64,000 nucleotides of DNA, from assembly GCA_007122335.1 (NCBI GenBank), contig SKTZ01000026.1, positions 19,879 through 83,878 of the forward strand, in the 5' to 3' direction. A program made the position numbers and the translations under genes. This DNA is from Bacillota bacterium. Lineage in GTDB: Bacteria; Bacillota; Halanaerobiia; B1SED10-174. Of this stretch, positions 46,410 to 55,682 are shown piece by piece. Positions within the stretch are counted from its first letter, which is position 1, and every line of letters begins with the position of its first letter. A model generated the notes under the pieces. It ran no database searches. It was not told the origin of the DNA and worked only from the letters and a program-made list of their open reading frames with translations.

Positions 46410-49005
46410 CTCTGTTTTTACCTCCTTGAGCAGTGAGAATTCGTCTGGCTATTTCTTTTTCCTGGTCTAATGAAGAAACTTCCCCATTAATTCGAGCAGC
46501 CCGGATTTCCTGCAAAGCTTTTCCCAGTTCCGGGCCCCTGGGAAAGCCCATTTTTAATAGTTCCTGCCCGGAAAGTTCTACTTCTTCAAAGCTGCTGCGG
46601 AAAAGGAAATCAGTAATTTTTCTCTGCAGCTTTTCTTCTCGGTCCAGGGCCCCCAGAATTGCAGAAAAATCCCGGGTATATTTACTTAAAAGCTGAAAAA
46701 CTTCGGCCGGTTTATCCATATTTCTGATTTTTTCCAGTGTTGATTCGATCAGGTCAATTTCTACTGTAAAAAGTCTTTTGGCTTTTTTATCCAACTGCCA
46801 CCTTTCAACAAGCTCATCCCGGTCGGGAACTGGCTCATTTCGGCAGATATATCCGGTAAATAATAAAAGGGGATCGAATCTCTTTATCTCATCTTTTTTA
46901 TAGGTCTTTTCCAAAAAACCAAGGGCCTCTTTTTCAGTTTCTATTCCCTGGGGAAAAAACGGTAGCAGAGCTGGCCAGATCTTAAATTCCTCAAATAGTT
47001 CTCCCAGTCTTCCCCAGTCGCCAAGGTCAAGTAATCTCCTGATATTATCCTTGATTACCAGGGCGGGAAGGTTCTGAAAGATATCGGCCTGAATTGTCTC
47101 TTCCATAAGAGAGCGAGTTTCCGTGCTAAAAGAAAAATTATAACGCAAAATCAAACTGATACCCCGGAAAATTCGCTGGGGATCATCCACAAAACTCATT
47201 GTATGCAAAACCTGCAGCCTTTTCTTTTTTAAATCCTGATAGCCTCCGAAAAGGTCAAGGAGTTGTCCCCATTCATCACCGGAAAGGGAAATTACCATGG
47301 AATTCACGGTATAATCACGGCGGTAAAGATCCTGTTTCAGAGAGGCTGGTTCAACCTGAGGCAAGGCTGCAGGATATTCGTAATATTCCCTTCTGGTCTG
47401 GGCAATATCCATGGCCAGGCCATCCTCCAGCTCGAGGGTTGCAGTATTGAAATCTTCAAACTGAGTAAGCTTGCCTCCCAAACGGCGAGCAAGTTGCCGG
47501 GCCAGCAGGACACCCTCCTCTTCCACGATAAAATCCAGATTAAAGTTAATTCTGCCCAGAAGAAGGTCCCTGACAAATCCCCCCACAACATAAACCTTGA
47601 CTCCGATCTGGGAGCTGCATTCACTGATTTCTCCAAAAACTTCCTCCAGTCGGGGCGGTAAGTTAGCCAGCCGCTCCCTGACATTATAGGTTTTTAATTC
47701 AGGCAAAACCAGCTGGCCTCCATAACGGTTAACTTCGAGCTGTTCTTTATGATGAACTTTTAATAAATCACTTCGGGTCACAATTCCCAGTAAATTATTT
47801 TCTGCATCAAGAACGGGAAGTCGACCAACATTATTTTTAATCATTATTTCCTGTATCTCAGGAATTGATGTGTCAGGTCCAATCGTAAGAACCCTCCTGC
47901 TCATATATCCCTTTACCGGAGCATGGCTCAGTCCGTGTTTTTTAACCTTTATTAAATCCCTCCGGGAAAATATACCCTCAATTCCCTTTTCCCCCACTAT
48001 GATCAGTCCATTATGCCCGTAAAATTCCATTAACTCCTCGGCTTTTTCTACAGGAGTATCCGGAGTTACAGTTTTAACCGGGCTTGACATTATATCCCGG
48101 GCGGTTTGTTCGGTAACAATACTCTCTTCCAGGTAATCTCGGAGCATTTTGACTAGAGTATTTCCATCAATATCTTTAGCCAGGGCCGACCCAGCTCCGC
48201 GATGACCACCGCCGCCAAGCCTTTCCATAATGGGACCGAGGTTGATTTCTGGAACAATAGCCCTGCCCACAACGAACTGGCGATTTTTATTTTCCAGAAT
48301 TAAAAAAACCGCGTCTGCATCCCGGATATCAATCAGGGTCTGAGCGATTTGATTCAATCCGGTCATGTAGTCCTTTTGTTTGTGGCGGAAAATATGGATG
48401 CTCAACCCCTTTATTTTCCAGATCTCTCCTTCGTCCAAAAGTTGGTTTAAAAGATCCTGCTGTTTTTCATTGAGGGGCAGGTGCAGAAATTCTCTCAAAA
48501 TAGAAATATTAAAACCTTTTTCCCAGAGGTATAGAGCAGCTCGAAAATCTTCCAGGGAAGTATAGTCTGCAGTAAAGGACACGGTATCGCTATAAATAGC
48601 TATTGCGGCTAAAACCTTTTCCGGTTCGGTAAGTTCCATTCCTTTTTCAATTATTTTGCCCAGAAGAATTGCAGTCGTTGACCCTACTTTTTTTACCTCT
48701 CCATCCACTCCTTCGGTCAACTCAAATGGGGGATGGTGGTCATAAATTATGAGCCTAAAATCCGAATCCTGGGGAAAAGGATTTTTTTGGGTGTCGACTA
48801 AAATTAATTCGGTTATCTTTTCTTCATCACCTGGAAATTCTTCCAAAAAATCAAACTCATCCTTGTATATAGCCAGAAAATCCTGAACCGCTTTGCTCAA
48901 CCTTTGGGGGAGAAAAACCCGAAAATCGGGATTCAGTTTTTTGGCCAGGGCCATTGCCGCCAGGCCATCAAAATCCGTTAACCCATGAGTTGTTATTGCT
49001 TTCAT
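46402..49005 (-). CDS. DHH/DHHA1 - CBS - CBS - class II tRNA nucleotidyltransferase/poly(A) polymerase-like fusion protein
   Basis: 867 aa; LIIYDHHPP and GGGGHRGAGSA (DHH/DHHA1), two CBS units, VYVVGGFVRDLLLG and YTVNSMVISLSG (nucleotidyltransferase), HD-less helical tail. Confidence 0.9.
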   Translation of the reverse strand: MKAITTHGLTDFDGLAAMALAKKLNPDFRVFLPQRLSKAVQDFLAIYKDEFDFLEEFPGDEEKITELILVDTQKNPFPQDSDFRLIIYDHHPPFELTEGVDGEVKKVGSTTAILLGKIIEKGMELTEPEKVLAAIAIYSDTVSFTADYTSLEDFRAALYLWEKGFNISILREFLHLPLNEKQQDLLNQLLDEGEIWKIKGLSIHIFRHKQKDYMTGLNQIAQTLIDIRDADAVFLILENKNRQFVVGRAIVPEINLGPIMERLGGGGHRGAGSALAKDIDGNTLVKMLRDYLEESIVTEQTARDIMSSPVKTVTPDTPVEKAEELMEFYGHNGLIIVGEKGIEGIFSRRDLIKVKKHGLSHAPVKGYMSRRVLTIGPDTSIPEIQEIMIKNNVGRLPVLDAENNLLGIVTRSDLLKVHHKEQLEVNRYGGQLVLPELKTYNVRERLANLPPRLEEVFGEISECSSQIGVKVYVVGGFVRDLLLGRINFNLDFIVEEEGVLLARQLARRLGGKLTQFEDFNTATLELEDGLAMDIAQTRREYYEYPAALPQVEPASLKQDLYRRDYTVNSMVISLSGDEWGQLLDLFGGYQDLKKKRLQVLHTMSFVDDPQRIFRGISLILRYNFSFSTETRSLMEETIQADIFQNLPALVIKDNIRRLLDLGDWGRLGELFEEFKIWPALLPFFPQGIETEKEALGFLEKTYKKDEIKRFDPLLLFTGYICRNEPVPDRDELVERWQLDKKAKRLFTVEIDLIESTLEKIRNMDKPAEVFQLLSKYTRDFSAILGALDREEKLQRKITDFLFRSSFEEVELSGQELLKMGFPRGPELGKALQEIRAARINGEVSSLDQEKEIARRILTAQGGKNRDD

Positions 49006-49045
49006 AGATTCTCCCCCCAGTCCAAACTAATTATAACATAAAGCA

Positions 49046-50932
49046 TCAATTATAGTTAATCCCATGCCGCTGCATCTTGTTGTAAAGAGTGGTCCGGGCA
49101 ACCTTTAAATGGCGGGCTGCTTCAGTTCGATTCCCCCCCGTTTTATGCAGGGCCTGGATAATGGCTCTTTTTTCTGCTTCTTCCACCGATTGATCAAGAG
49201 ACAGGCCAAGCTCCTCTGCTTTTTCTGCCCCAACTTCATCTTTTTCTGCCTGCAGGGTATGGGGCAGGTAAGAAGAGAGAATAATATTCCCCTCAGCCAG
49301 GTTAATGCCCCGTTCCAGGACATTTTCCAGTTCTCGAATATTGCCGGGCCAGTCGTAATTTAGCATTAAGCGCAGGGCTTCATCCGAAACCCCGGTAACA
49401 TCTTTTCCTACCTTTGTGGCCAGTTTAGGTAGCAGGAAACGAATTAAATCCAAAATATCATCTTTTCTCCTTCTCAGGGGAGGAATTATCAGGGAGATTA
49501 TATTCAAGCGGTAATAGAGGTCTTCCCGGAATTCCTTTTTCATCATTGCTTCTTCCAGATTTTGATTGGTCGCCGCTATTATCCGAATATCCAGTTCAAT
49601 CGGTTCCACTCCACCAAGTCTTTGAATGGTCTGATCCTGCAAAACATGTAATAGTTTTGCCTGCAGAGACAGGCTCAGATCCCCTATCTCATCCAGAAAA
49701 AGTGTCCCCTTGTTGGCCATTTCAAATTTACCAAGTTTCCCGCTTTTTTTGGCCCCGGTAAAGGCCCCATCCTGATAACCAAATAATTCGCTTTCCAAGA
49801 GAGATTCGGGAATTGCAGCACAGTTAACCTGGACAAAAGGTCCATCTTTTCTATTGCTAGCATCGTGAACCCCCCGGGCAAAAAGCCCCTTCCCGGTTCC
49901 ACTCTCTCCCAAAAGAAGGATTGTTGAATTGGAACGGGCCGCCCGATCGGCCATGCGAACGACATTGAGAAATTCCGGGTTATGCCCAACTATTTTGGAA
50001 AATTCGCGCGGTTTTTGATAATCCCCAGTCAGACGGTCTTCCAGACTTCGAACCGTAGCCAAAGCCCGGTCCCTTTCGGAAGACAGGTTTTTAAGTTCCG
50101 AAATATCCTCAATTAAAAGCAGTCCACCCACAATATCATCACCACTGGCCAGAGTCCTGGTCCGACAGCGGACCGGGACACCATTGAGTTCATACTCCAC
50201 CTGGGAGTTTATTTCTTTTTTTTGTTGAAGGTACTGAATTAACTGGACAATTTCCTCGTTCTGGGGATGGATTTCCCTTAAATTTCTACCTCGTAAGTGA
50301 GGCACTGGAGCAGTTGGACCTTTTGCTCCAAAGCGCTTCCCTTTTAAAATGTCCCCCATATCCTCTCCTCTGGCCGTGTAACCCCTGGCCTGGTAGAACT
50401 TAACTTCCCTTGTTTCACCATCCAGGATAACCATGTGGCCAGCAGCAACCTTGTATTCATATGGAAATTGTTTCCTGTCTATTGTTATGTTCATTAGTTT
50501 CCGGGCTCGATCCAGAAGGAGTTCAACAGAGCGCCCCCTCCATTCAGATTGGAAATGGGTTTGCATTTGTTCCCGGGGAGCGAGTTCAATACAACCCTCA
50601 CCTGTCCTGGCCCCAAATTCACCCATGGCCAAAAACCCCTGTCCTTTTTTTACATCACCAGGATAAATCCCCAAAATATTCAGGCTGTTTGGTTCTAATT
50701 GGCCATCATCTTCACCAAGGGCATTATCAATAATCAGGACCAAATCACCGGGCATAAGCTGGCCTGGGGAATGGCCGGGCCCAACCCGGGGATCAATCCC
50801 GAATATTGAACGAGCAACGTTATTATAAACGATTATATGGCCTTCCCGGTCAACAACAATTACCCCTTCTTCCAGGTGATTGGCGACCATGGCCAGTAGG
50901 TCTGGGTTATCCCCATTCCAGGCTTGCTCCAT
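49046..50932 (-). CDS. Sigma-54 dependent transcriptional activator with PAS sensory region and Fis-type HTH
   Basis: 628 aa; LLGESGTGKGLFA, ELFGYQDGAFTGAKKSGK (GAFTGA), GTLFLDEIGDLSLSLQAKLL, C-terminal GGNRTEAARHLKVARTTLYNKMQRHGI. Confidence 0.95.
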   Translation of the reverse strand: MEQAWNGDNPDLLAMVANHLEEGVIVVDREGHIIVYNNVARSIFGIDPRVGPGHSPGQLMPGDLVLIIDNALGEDDGQLEPNSLNILGIYPGDVKKGQGFLAMGEFGARTGEGCIELAPREQMQTHFQSEWRGRSVELLLDRARKLMNITIDRKQFPYEYKVAAGHMVILDGETREVKFYQARGYTARGEDMGDILKGKRFGAKGPTAPVPHLRGRNLREIHPQNEEIVQLIQYLQQKKEINSQVEYELNGVPVRCRTRTLASGDDIVGGLLLIEDISELKNLSSERDRALATVRSLEDRLTGDYQKPREFSKIVGHNPEFLNVVRMADRAARSNSTILLLGESGTGKGLFARGVHDASNRKDGPFVQVNCAAIPESLLESELFGYQDGAFTGAKKSGKLGKFEMANKGTLFLDEIGDLSLSLQAKLLHVLQDQTIQRLGGVEPIELDIRIIAATNQNLEEAMMKKEFREDLYYRLNIISLIIPPLRRRKDDILDLIRFLLPKLATKVGKDVTGVSDEALRLMLNYDWPGNIRELENVLERGINLAEGNIILSSYLPHTLQAEKDEVGAEKAEELGLSLDQSVEEAEKRAIIQALHKTGGNRTEAARHLKVARTTLYNKMQRHGINYN

Positions 50933-50937
50933 TTTAC

Positions 50938-51657
50938 TTACCTCCTTGAGTGGTCAATAAACATTCGGAAAAGAGCGAGGGTTTTCTGGTCCCTTTCCCA
51001 GAGGTGCTCGGGATGCCACTGCACCCCTACCAGAAACTGTCCATTTTTGGATTCAATAGCCTCAACTACTCCATCAGCAGCCCTGGCACTCACAAAAAAC
51101 CCGGGAGCGCCCTCCTTTATTGCCTGATGGTGGAAAGAATTTACCTTGATTTTGCCATCTCCCAATACTTTACTCAACTTGGATCCTTTTTCCACTTCAA
51201 TTGAATGGGTAGGGTACCAGCGAGGAGCATTTTGGGAATGTTTGATTAACTCGCTATCCATTTGGGAAGTTATGTCCTGGTAAATTGTCCCACCTAAAAC
51301 CAGATTAATAATCTGACAACCCCGGCAAATCCCAAAAACCGCCTTATCTTCTTCTAGGAAATTTTCCAGGATGTTTTTTTCAAAAAAATCTCGCTCCGGA
51401 TCAATGCGGCCCATCTTGGGATGGGGTTCTTCTCCAAAAATCAAGGGGTCCATGTCAACCCCTCCCGAGATCAGGAGACCATCAAGTCTTTTGGCCATCT
51501 CCTTAATTTGTTCTTTATCCTGCAAAAGAGGAAGAATGACCGGAGTTCCTCCTACCGCGGCAATTCCTTTAACATAATGTCTCCCGATTTGATAACTTGC
51601 CGGTGAATCACCTTTTTCCTGCGTTGCTGTAATTCCAATTAATGGTTTTTTGTTCAC
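50938..51657 (-). CDS. Gamma-glutamyl-gamma-aminobutyrate hydrolase-type class I amidotransferase (PuuD-like)
   Basis: GLLISGGVDMDPLIFGEEP, GICRGCQIINLVLGGTIYQD, VQWHPEHL catalytic residues. Confidence 0.92.
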   Translation of the reverse strand: MNKKPLIGITATQEKGDSPASYQIGRHYVKGIAAVGGTPVILPLLQDKEQIKEMAKRLDGLLISGGVDMDPLIFGEEPHPKMGRIDPERDFFEKNILENFLEEDKAVFGICRGCQIINLVLGGTIYQDITSQMDSELIKHSQNAPRWYPTHSIEVEKGSKLSKVLGDGKIKVNSFHHQAIKEGAPGFFVSARAADGVVEAIESKNGQFLVGVQWHPEHLWERDQKTLALFRMFIDHSRR

Positions 51658-51784
51658 TGTTTGTCAGCTCCTTTTCTGGCCATAATTTTGGACACAATTC
51701 TATAATAGTTTCTGTAAAGCCGTTAATATACCTGCCTTTTCTGTTTAAAATTTTAAACAAATTTCTTAAAATTATATTCAAAGC

Positions 51785-51808
51785 AAAAAACTCTCCTCGC
51801 GGAGAGTT
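51785..51808 (-). terminator. Intrinsic terminator in the lysA - amidotransferase gap
   Basis: AACTCTCC-GCGA-GGAGAGTT followed by TTTT on the minus strand. Confidence 0.8.
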
Positions 51809-51954
51809 AATTTTGTGCTCTTTTCCCTTTAATGGTAATTCAGTTAAGTCTCCTGGAAATCCCTCAAAATATCCGGGTTAAAGCTGACCAGATCTTCCTG
51901 GGGAACATTTTTTACCTCTTTTGCATTAAGTCAAACCCTTGCTAGTTTTTTCAG

Positions 51955-51982
51955 AAAAAAACCCGCCGACTACACCGGCGGA
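51955..51982 (-). terminator. Intrinsic terminator immediately downstream of lysA
   Basis: CCGCCG-GTGTAGT-CGGCGG followed by GTTTTTTT on the minus strand. Confidence 0.85.
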
Positions 51983-51990
51983 TTTTATCT

Positions 51991-53328
51991 CTAAAGGGCC
52001 ATGTATTGATCTTCATCCTTCTGGAGATGAGCAGGTATTTCCTGGTTTTGCAGGAGATCTTCATAAGATTCCCCTTTTATTAACGTGCTGGCCTTCCCGT
52101 TACCTACCAGGACAACTGCTGGGCGGGGTAACCCGTTGTAGTTAGAAGCCATGGGGTAGGTATAGGCACCGGTGCAGGTTACAGCCAGTAAATCACCTGC
52201 TTTAATTCTGGGCAAGTCAATCCCGTTGATCAGGTTATCGCCAGATTCACATAGACGTCCAGCAATAGTCACCTTTTCCCGGTCTCTTCTCTCCGCACCT
52301 TTGTTCACCACAAAAGCATTGTATTCTGCTTCATACAGGGCCGGTCTAATATTATCAGACATTCCCCCATCAACCGGGACAAAAGTCCCCAGGCCTTCAA
52401 CTTCTTTCCGGGCTCCTAGAGTATAGAGAGTTACTCCGGCGGTAGCCATGATACTCCGGCCCGGTTCAAATTCCAGGGTAGGAAGGGGCAGATTTAATTC
52501 CCGGCTTAAGGAAATAACTTTTTGAGCTATCACGGGTAGAAAACTCTCAAAGGCAAAGCTCTCTTCTTCCTCATTGTGGGCAACAGCAAAACCACCACCA
52601 AGGTTTAAAGCAAACCCTTCAGTCCACAAATGTTTGAATTCAGATGCGAGTAATAAAACTTCTTCTGCTGCTTCCAGGTAAATTTCAGAATCAGTAATCT
52701 GAGAACCAAGGTGGCAGTGAAGACCAACCGGTTTCATAACATCAGAACGGGACAATTTACGCAGGGCTTTTCTGGCCTGTCCCTGATGCATTTTAAAGCC
52801 AAACTTGGAACCCATACCGGTTTGCAGGTGAGGATGGGTTACCGCTTCCAGGGCAGGGACAACTCTAAGCATAACAGGAACGTTACTCCCCATTGCCTTA
52901 CCAATCTTTTCAATCCTATCGAGTTCATCATCGTTATCCACGACAATAGCCCTGATCCCGGATCTGATAGCCTGAATAATATCTCGCCTGCTTTTATTAT
53001 TGCCGTGCATTATTATTCTGTCAGCGGGAAATCCGGCACTGAGAGCAGTATATAATTCTCCACCGGAAACTACATCCAGGCCCATTCCCTCTTCTTCCAT
53101 TATTCTACATATTCCCATATTTAAAAAAGCCTTAGAGGCATAATATACATTGCTTTGAGGGTAATACTGTTTGAGATTATCCAGGTAATAACGAGCATTA
53201 CTCCGGATTGTTTCTTCGTCCATTACCAAAAGCGGAGTACCATATTCCCTGGTCAATTCTTCCAGCTTACAACCTCCTAAATAGTACTCTCCATCACACT
53301 TTTCTAAAGTTGCTGGCAAATCCATCAT
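51991..53328 (-). CDS. lysA: Diaminopimelate decarboxylase
   Basis: YYASKAFLNMGICRIMEEEGMGLDVVSGGEL, HCHLGSQI, GRLCESGD; start set at the Met after GGGAGGAATTA (53328). Confidence 0.95.
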   Translation of the reverse strand: MMDLPATLEKCDGEYYLGGCKLEELTREYGTPLLVMDEETIRSNARYYLDNLKQYYPQSNVYYASKAFLNMGICRIMEEEGMGLDVVSGGELYTALSAGFPADRIIMHGNNKSRRDIIQAIRSGIRAIVVDNDDELDRIEKIGKAMGSNVPVMLRVVPALEAVTHPHLQTGMGSKFGFKMHQGQARKALRKLSRSDVMKPVGLHCHLGSQITDSEIYLEAAEEVLLLASEFKHLWTEGFALNLGGGFAVAHNEEEESFAFESFLPVIAQKVISLSRELNLPLPTLEFEPGRSIMATAGVTLYTLGARKEVEGLGTFVPVDGGMSDNIRPALYEAEYNAFVVNKGAERRDREKVTIAGRLCESGDNLINGIDLPRIKAGDLLAVTCTGAYTYPMASNYNGLPRPAVVLVGNGKASTLIKGESYEDLLQNQEIPAHLQKDEDQYMAL

Positions 53329-53351
53329 TAATTCCTCCCAAATCTTTAGGT

Positions 53352-53383
53352 AAAAACAAAGCGGTTGCTTGGACAACCGCTTT
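53352..53383 (-). terminator. Terminator-like hairpin in the lysA 5' leader
   Basis: Perfect 9-bp stem AAGCGGTTG-TCCAAG-CAACCGCTT followed by TGTTTTT, between the promoter and the lysA ribosome binding site. Confidence 0.75.
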
Positions 53384-53407
53384 ACAAGCCATTTTCCTTT
53401 GAAAGTA

Positions 53408-53436
53408 AGTTTACCACACATTTCCCTTTCGGTCAA
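53408..53436 (-). promoter_or_regulatory. sigma-A-type promoter for lysA
   Basis: TTGACC (53436-53431), N17, TAAACT (53413-53408). Confidence 0.6.
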
Positions 53437-53565
53437 ATTGCCTTTGGTCCTAAATAAGAGGATAATGGCGATTATCAGGGAGAATCAAACCCCTTAACTA
53501 TTGGTGAGCAAAAATAAGAGTACTTAAAACCCGTCTATTCGGTCATATCGGGGATTTTTCTTAAA

Positions 53566-54852
53566 TCAATAAATTGTATCCCCGATCAGTTGGCCGATTT
53601 CAGGTTTTTCTTTCTCAATCAACCAGGCCTTTTGCAGGAGAGGTTCTGCTTGCTGGAAAATTTGTTGATCCCGAGCATAAATTGAGGCCAACACGTCTCC
53701 CTTTTGTACCCTTTCACCTATCTTTTTTCGGAGATAAATACCCACCTCATGGTCAATTTCTTCTTCTTTGGTTTTGCGACCTGCGCCGAGAACAACACTG
53801 CAGCGCCCGATTAATCGGGCGTCAAGGCCAAATACAAAACCCGTCCTATCAGCCTTAAAATTAAATTCGGTAGCAAGAGGGAATTCAGGGGGAAGGTTTC
53901 CTCCCTGGGCCTGGACAATTTCCTGGAATTTATCCCAGGGTTTCCCTTTTTTCCATTCTGCTTCAATTTTTTCCCGGGTTTTTTCCCTGTTTTCATCGGT
54001 GTGCTCGAGTTGAAATGCTGCCTGAGCCAGGGAAATAACTACCTCTCGCAAATCTTCTGGCCCTTCTCCCTTCAGGCAATTTATTGCTTCAATTACTTCA
54101 ATGTTATTACCGACCGCTCTTCCCAGGGGTTGTTCCATACTGGAAAGAATGGCCCTGACTTTTCTGCCCATTCCCTTCCCTATTTCAACCATGGTTTCGG
54201 CCAGGAAACGAGCCTTATCAATTTCCTGCATAAAAGCACCTTTCCCGAATTTAACATCCAGAATAATGTTTTCAGCTCCCCCAGCGATCTTTTTACTCAT
54301 AATGCTGCTGGCTATGAGAGGGATGGAATCAACTGTCCCTGTAACATCTCTCAACCCATAAAGCTTTTTATCACCAGGAGCAAGGTTTCCTGTTTGCCCA
54401 ATCATTGCCGCTCCAACCCTGTTTACCTGGTCTATGAACTCTTTTTTGTTCAAATCAGTTCGAAAGCCGGGAATACCCTCCAGTTTATCAACGGTCCCGC
54501 CGGTATGCCCAAGCCCCCTGCCCGACATTTTGGAGGCTTTAAAACCAAGGGAAGCAAGGAGGGGGATCAGGACCAGGCTTACCTTGTCCCCTACCCCTCC
54601 TGTGGAATGTTTATCAATCTTTGTTCCTTTTATTCCTGAAAGATCAATTGTTTCTCCTGAATTAACAAGAGCACGGGTAAGGGCAACGGTTTCCTCTTTT
54701 CCCATCCCCTGGAAATATATTGCCATGACCAGTGCAGCCATTTGATATTCCGGGATTTTTCCCTGGACATAACCAGAAATCAAAAATTCGATCTCTTCCG
54801 GTTCTAACTCATGCCCATCCCTTTTTTTAATTATTAAATCATAGGTTTGCAT
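53566..54852 (-). CDS. pdp: Pyrimidine-nucleoside phosphorylase
   Basis: IKKRDGHELEPEEIEFLISGYVQGKIPEYQMAALVMAIYFQGM; DKHSTGGVGDKVSLVLIPLLASLG. Confidence 0.95.
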   Translation of the reverse strand: MQTYDLIIKKRDGHELEPEEIEFLISGYVQGKIPEYQMAALVMAIYFQGMGKEETVALTRALVNSGETIDLSGIKGTKIDKHSTGGVGDKVSLVLIPLLASLGFKASKMSGRGLGHTGGTVDKLEGIPGFRTDLNKKEFIDQVNRVGAAMIGQTGNLAPGDKKLYGLRDVTGTVDSIPLIASSIMSKKIAGGAENIILDVKFGKGAFMQEIDKARFLAETMVEIGKGMGRKVRAILSSMEQPLGRAVGNNIEVIEAINCLKGEGPEDLREVVISLAQAAFQLEHTDENREKTREKIEAEWKKGKPWDKFQEIVQAQGGNLPPEFPLATEFNFKADRTGFVFGLDARLIGRCSVVLGAGRKTKEEEIDHEVGIYLRKKIGERVQKGDVLASIYARDQQIFQQAEPLLQKAWLIEKEKPEIGQLIGDTIY

Positions 54853-55680
54853 TTACAAAACTCCTTCAGCTAAAATCCCCTTGATCAGTTTTTTGAATTC
54901 AGGTTTGACCTTTTCTCCAACTTCCATGACTTCTTCATGGCTCAATGGTTCAGGAAGGGTCCCTGCAGCCATATTTGTTATACAGGATATCCCCAGGACC
55001 CGGATACCCATGTGGTTGGCTGCGATAACCTCGGGAACGGTAGACATGCCTACCGCATCTCCTCCCCACCGGCCCACCATTTTAATCTCTGCCGGCGTTT
55101 CAAAGCAGGGTCCCGCAAATGCCGTGTAAACGCCCTTTCTGGTCATTTTACCAATACTTTTGGCCACGGTTTCCCCAACCTCAATTAACTCTGGATCATA
55201 GGCCTTGCTCATATCTGGAAACCGGGGACCCAGATCATCAAGGTTAACCCCCCGCAGGGGATTAATTCCCATAAAGTTAATGTGATCAGAAATAAACATG
55301 AAGTCTCCCACGTTAAAATTGGTATTTACAGCTCCGGCCGCATTGGTAACAATTAAAACTTCAATACCCATCTGGGCCATTATCCGCATAGGCCTGACTA
55401 ATTCCTGGGGAGAATAGCCTTCGTAATAATGGTAGCGCCCCTGCATCATTGCTACAGGTATATTATTCAAAAAACCAAAAACAAACTGCCCACTATGGCC
55501 GGTAACGGTTGAAGGGGAAAGGTGGGGAATTTCTTCGTAAGGGACAGTTGTTTTCCTTTCCACTTCATTGGCTAAGTCCCCCAGGCCCGAGCCAAGAATC
55601 AGCCCAACCTTGGGTTTGGTTATCTTTTTTTTCTTGAGAAACTGGATTCCTTCTTTAATCTTCTTCATCTCTTCAACCAT
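54853..55680 (-). CDS. punA: Purine-nucleoside phosphorylase
   Basis: VGLILGSGLGDLANEVE; TGHSGQFVFGFLNNIPVAMMQGRYHYYEGYSPQELVRPMRIM. Confidence 0.95.
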   Translation of the reverse strand: MVEEMKKIKEGIQFLKKKKITKPKVGLILGSGLGDLANEVERKTTVPYEEIPHLSPSTVTGHSGQFVFGFLNNIPVAMMQGRYHYYEGYSPQELVRPMRIMAQMGIEVLIVTNAAGAVNTNFNVGDFMFISDHINFMGINPLRGVNLDDLGPRFPDMSKAYDPELIEVGETVAKSIGKMTRKGVYTAFAGPCFETPAEIKMVGRWGGDAVGMSTVPEVIAANHMGIRVLGISCITNMAAGTLPEPLSHEEVMEVGEKVKPEFKKLIKGILAEGVL

Positions 55681-55682
55681 TT

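Noticed and set aside
51864-51908. Possible 14-aa minus-strand peptide MFPRKIWSALTRIF with AGAGG upstream
   Set aside because: Too short, no convincing promoter, and no supporting context; an alternative frame (VPQEDLVSFNPDILRDFQET) is equally open.
53329-53440. Lysine riboswitch upstream of lysA
   Set aside because: Leader is too short and lacks the conserved aptamer segments; only a terminator-like hairpin is present.
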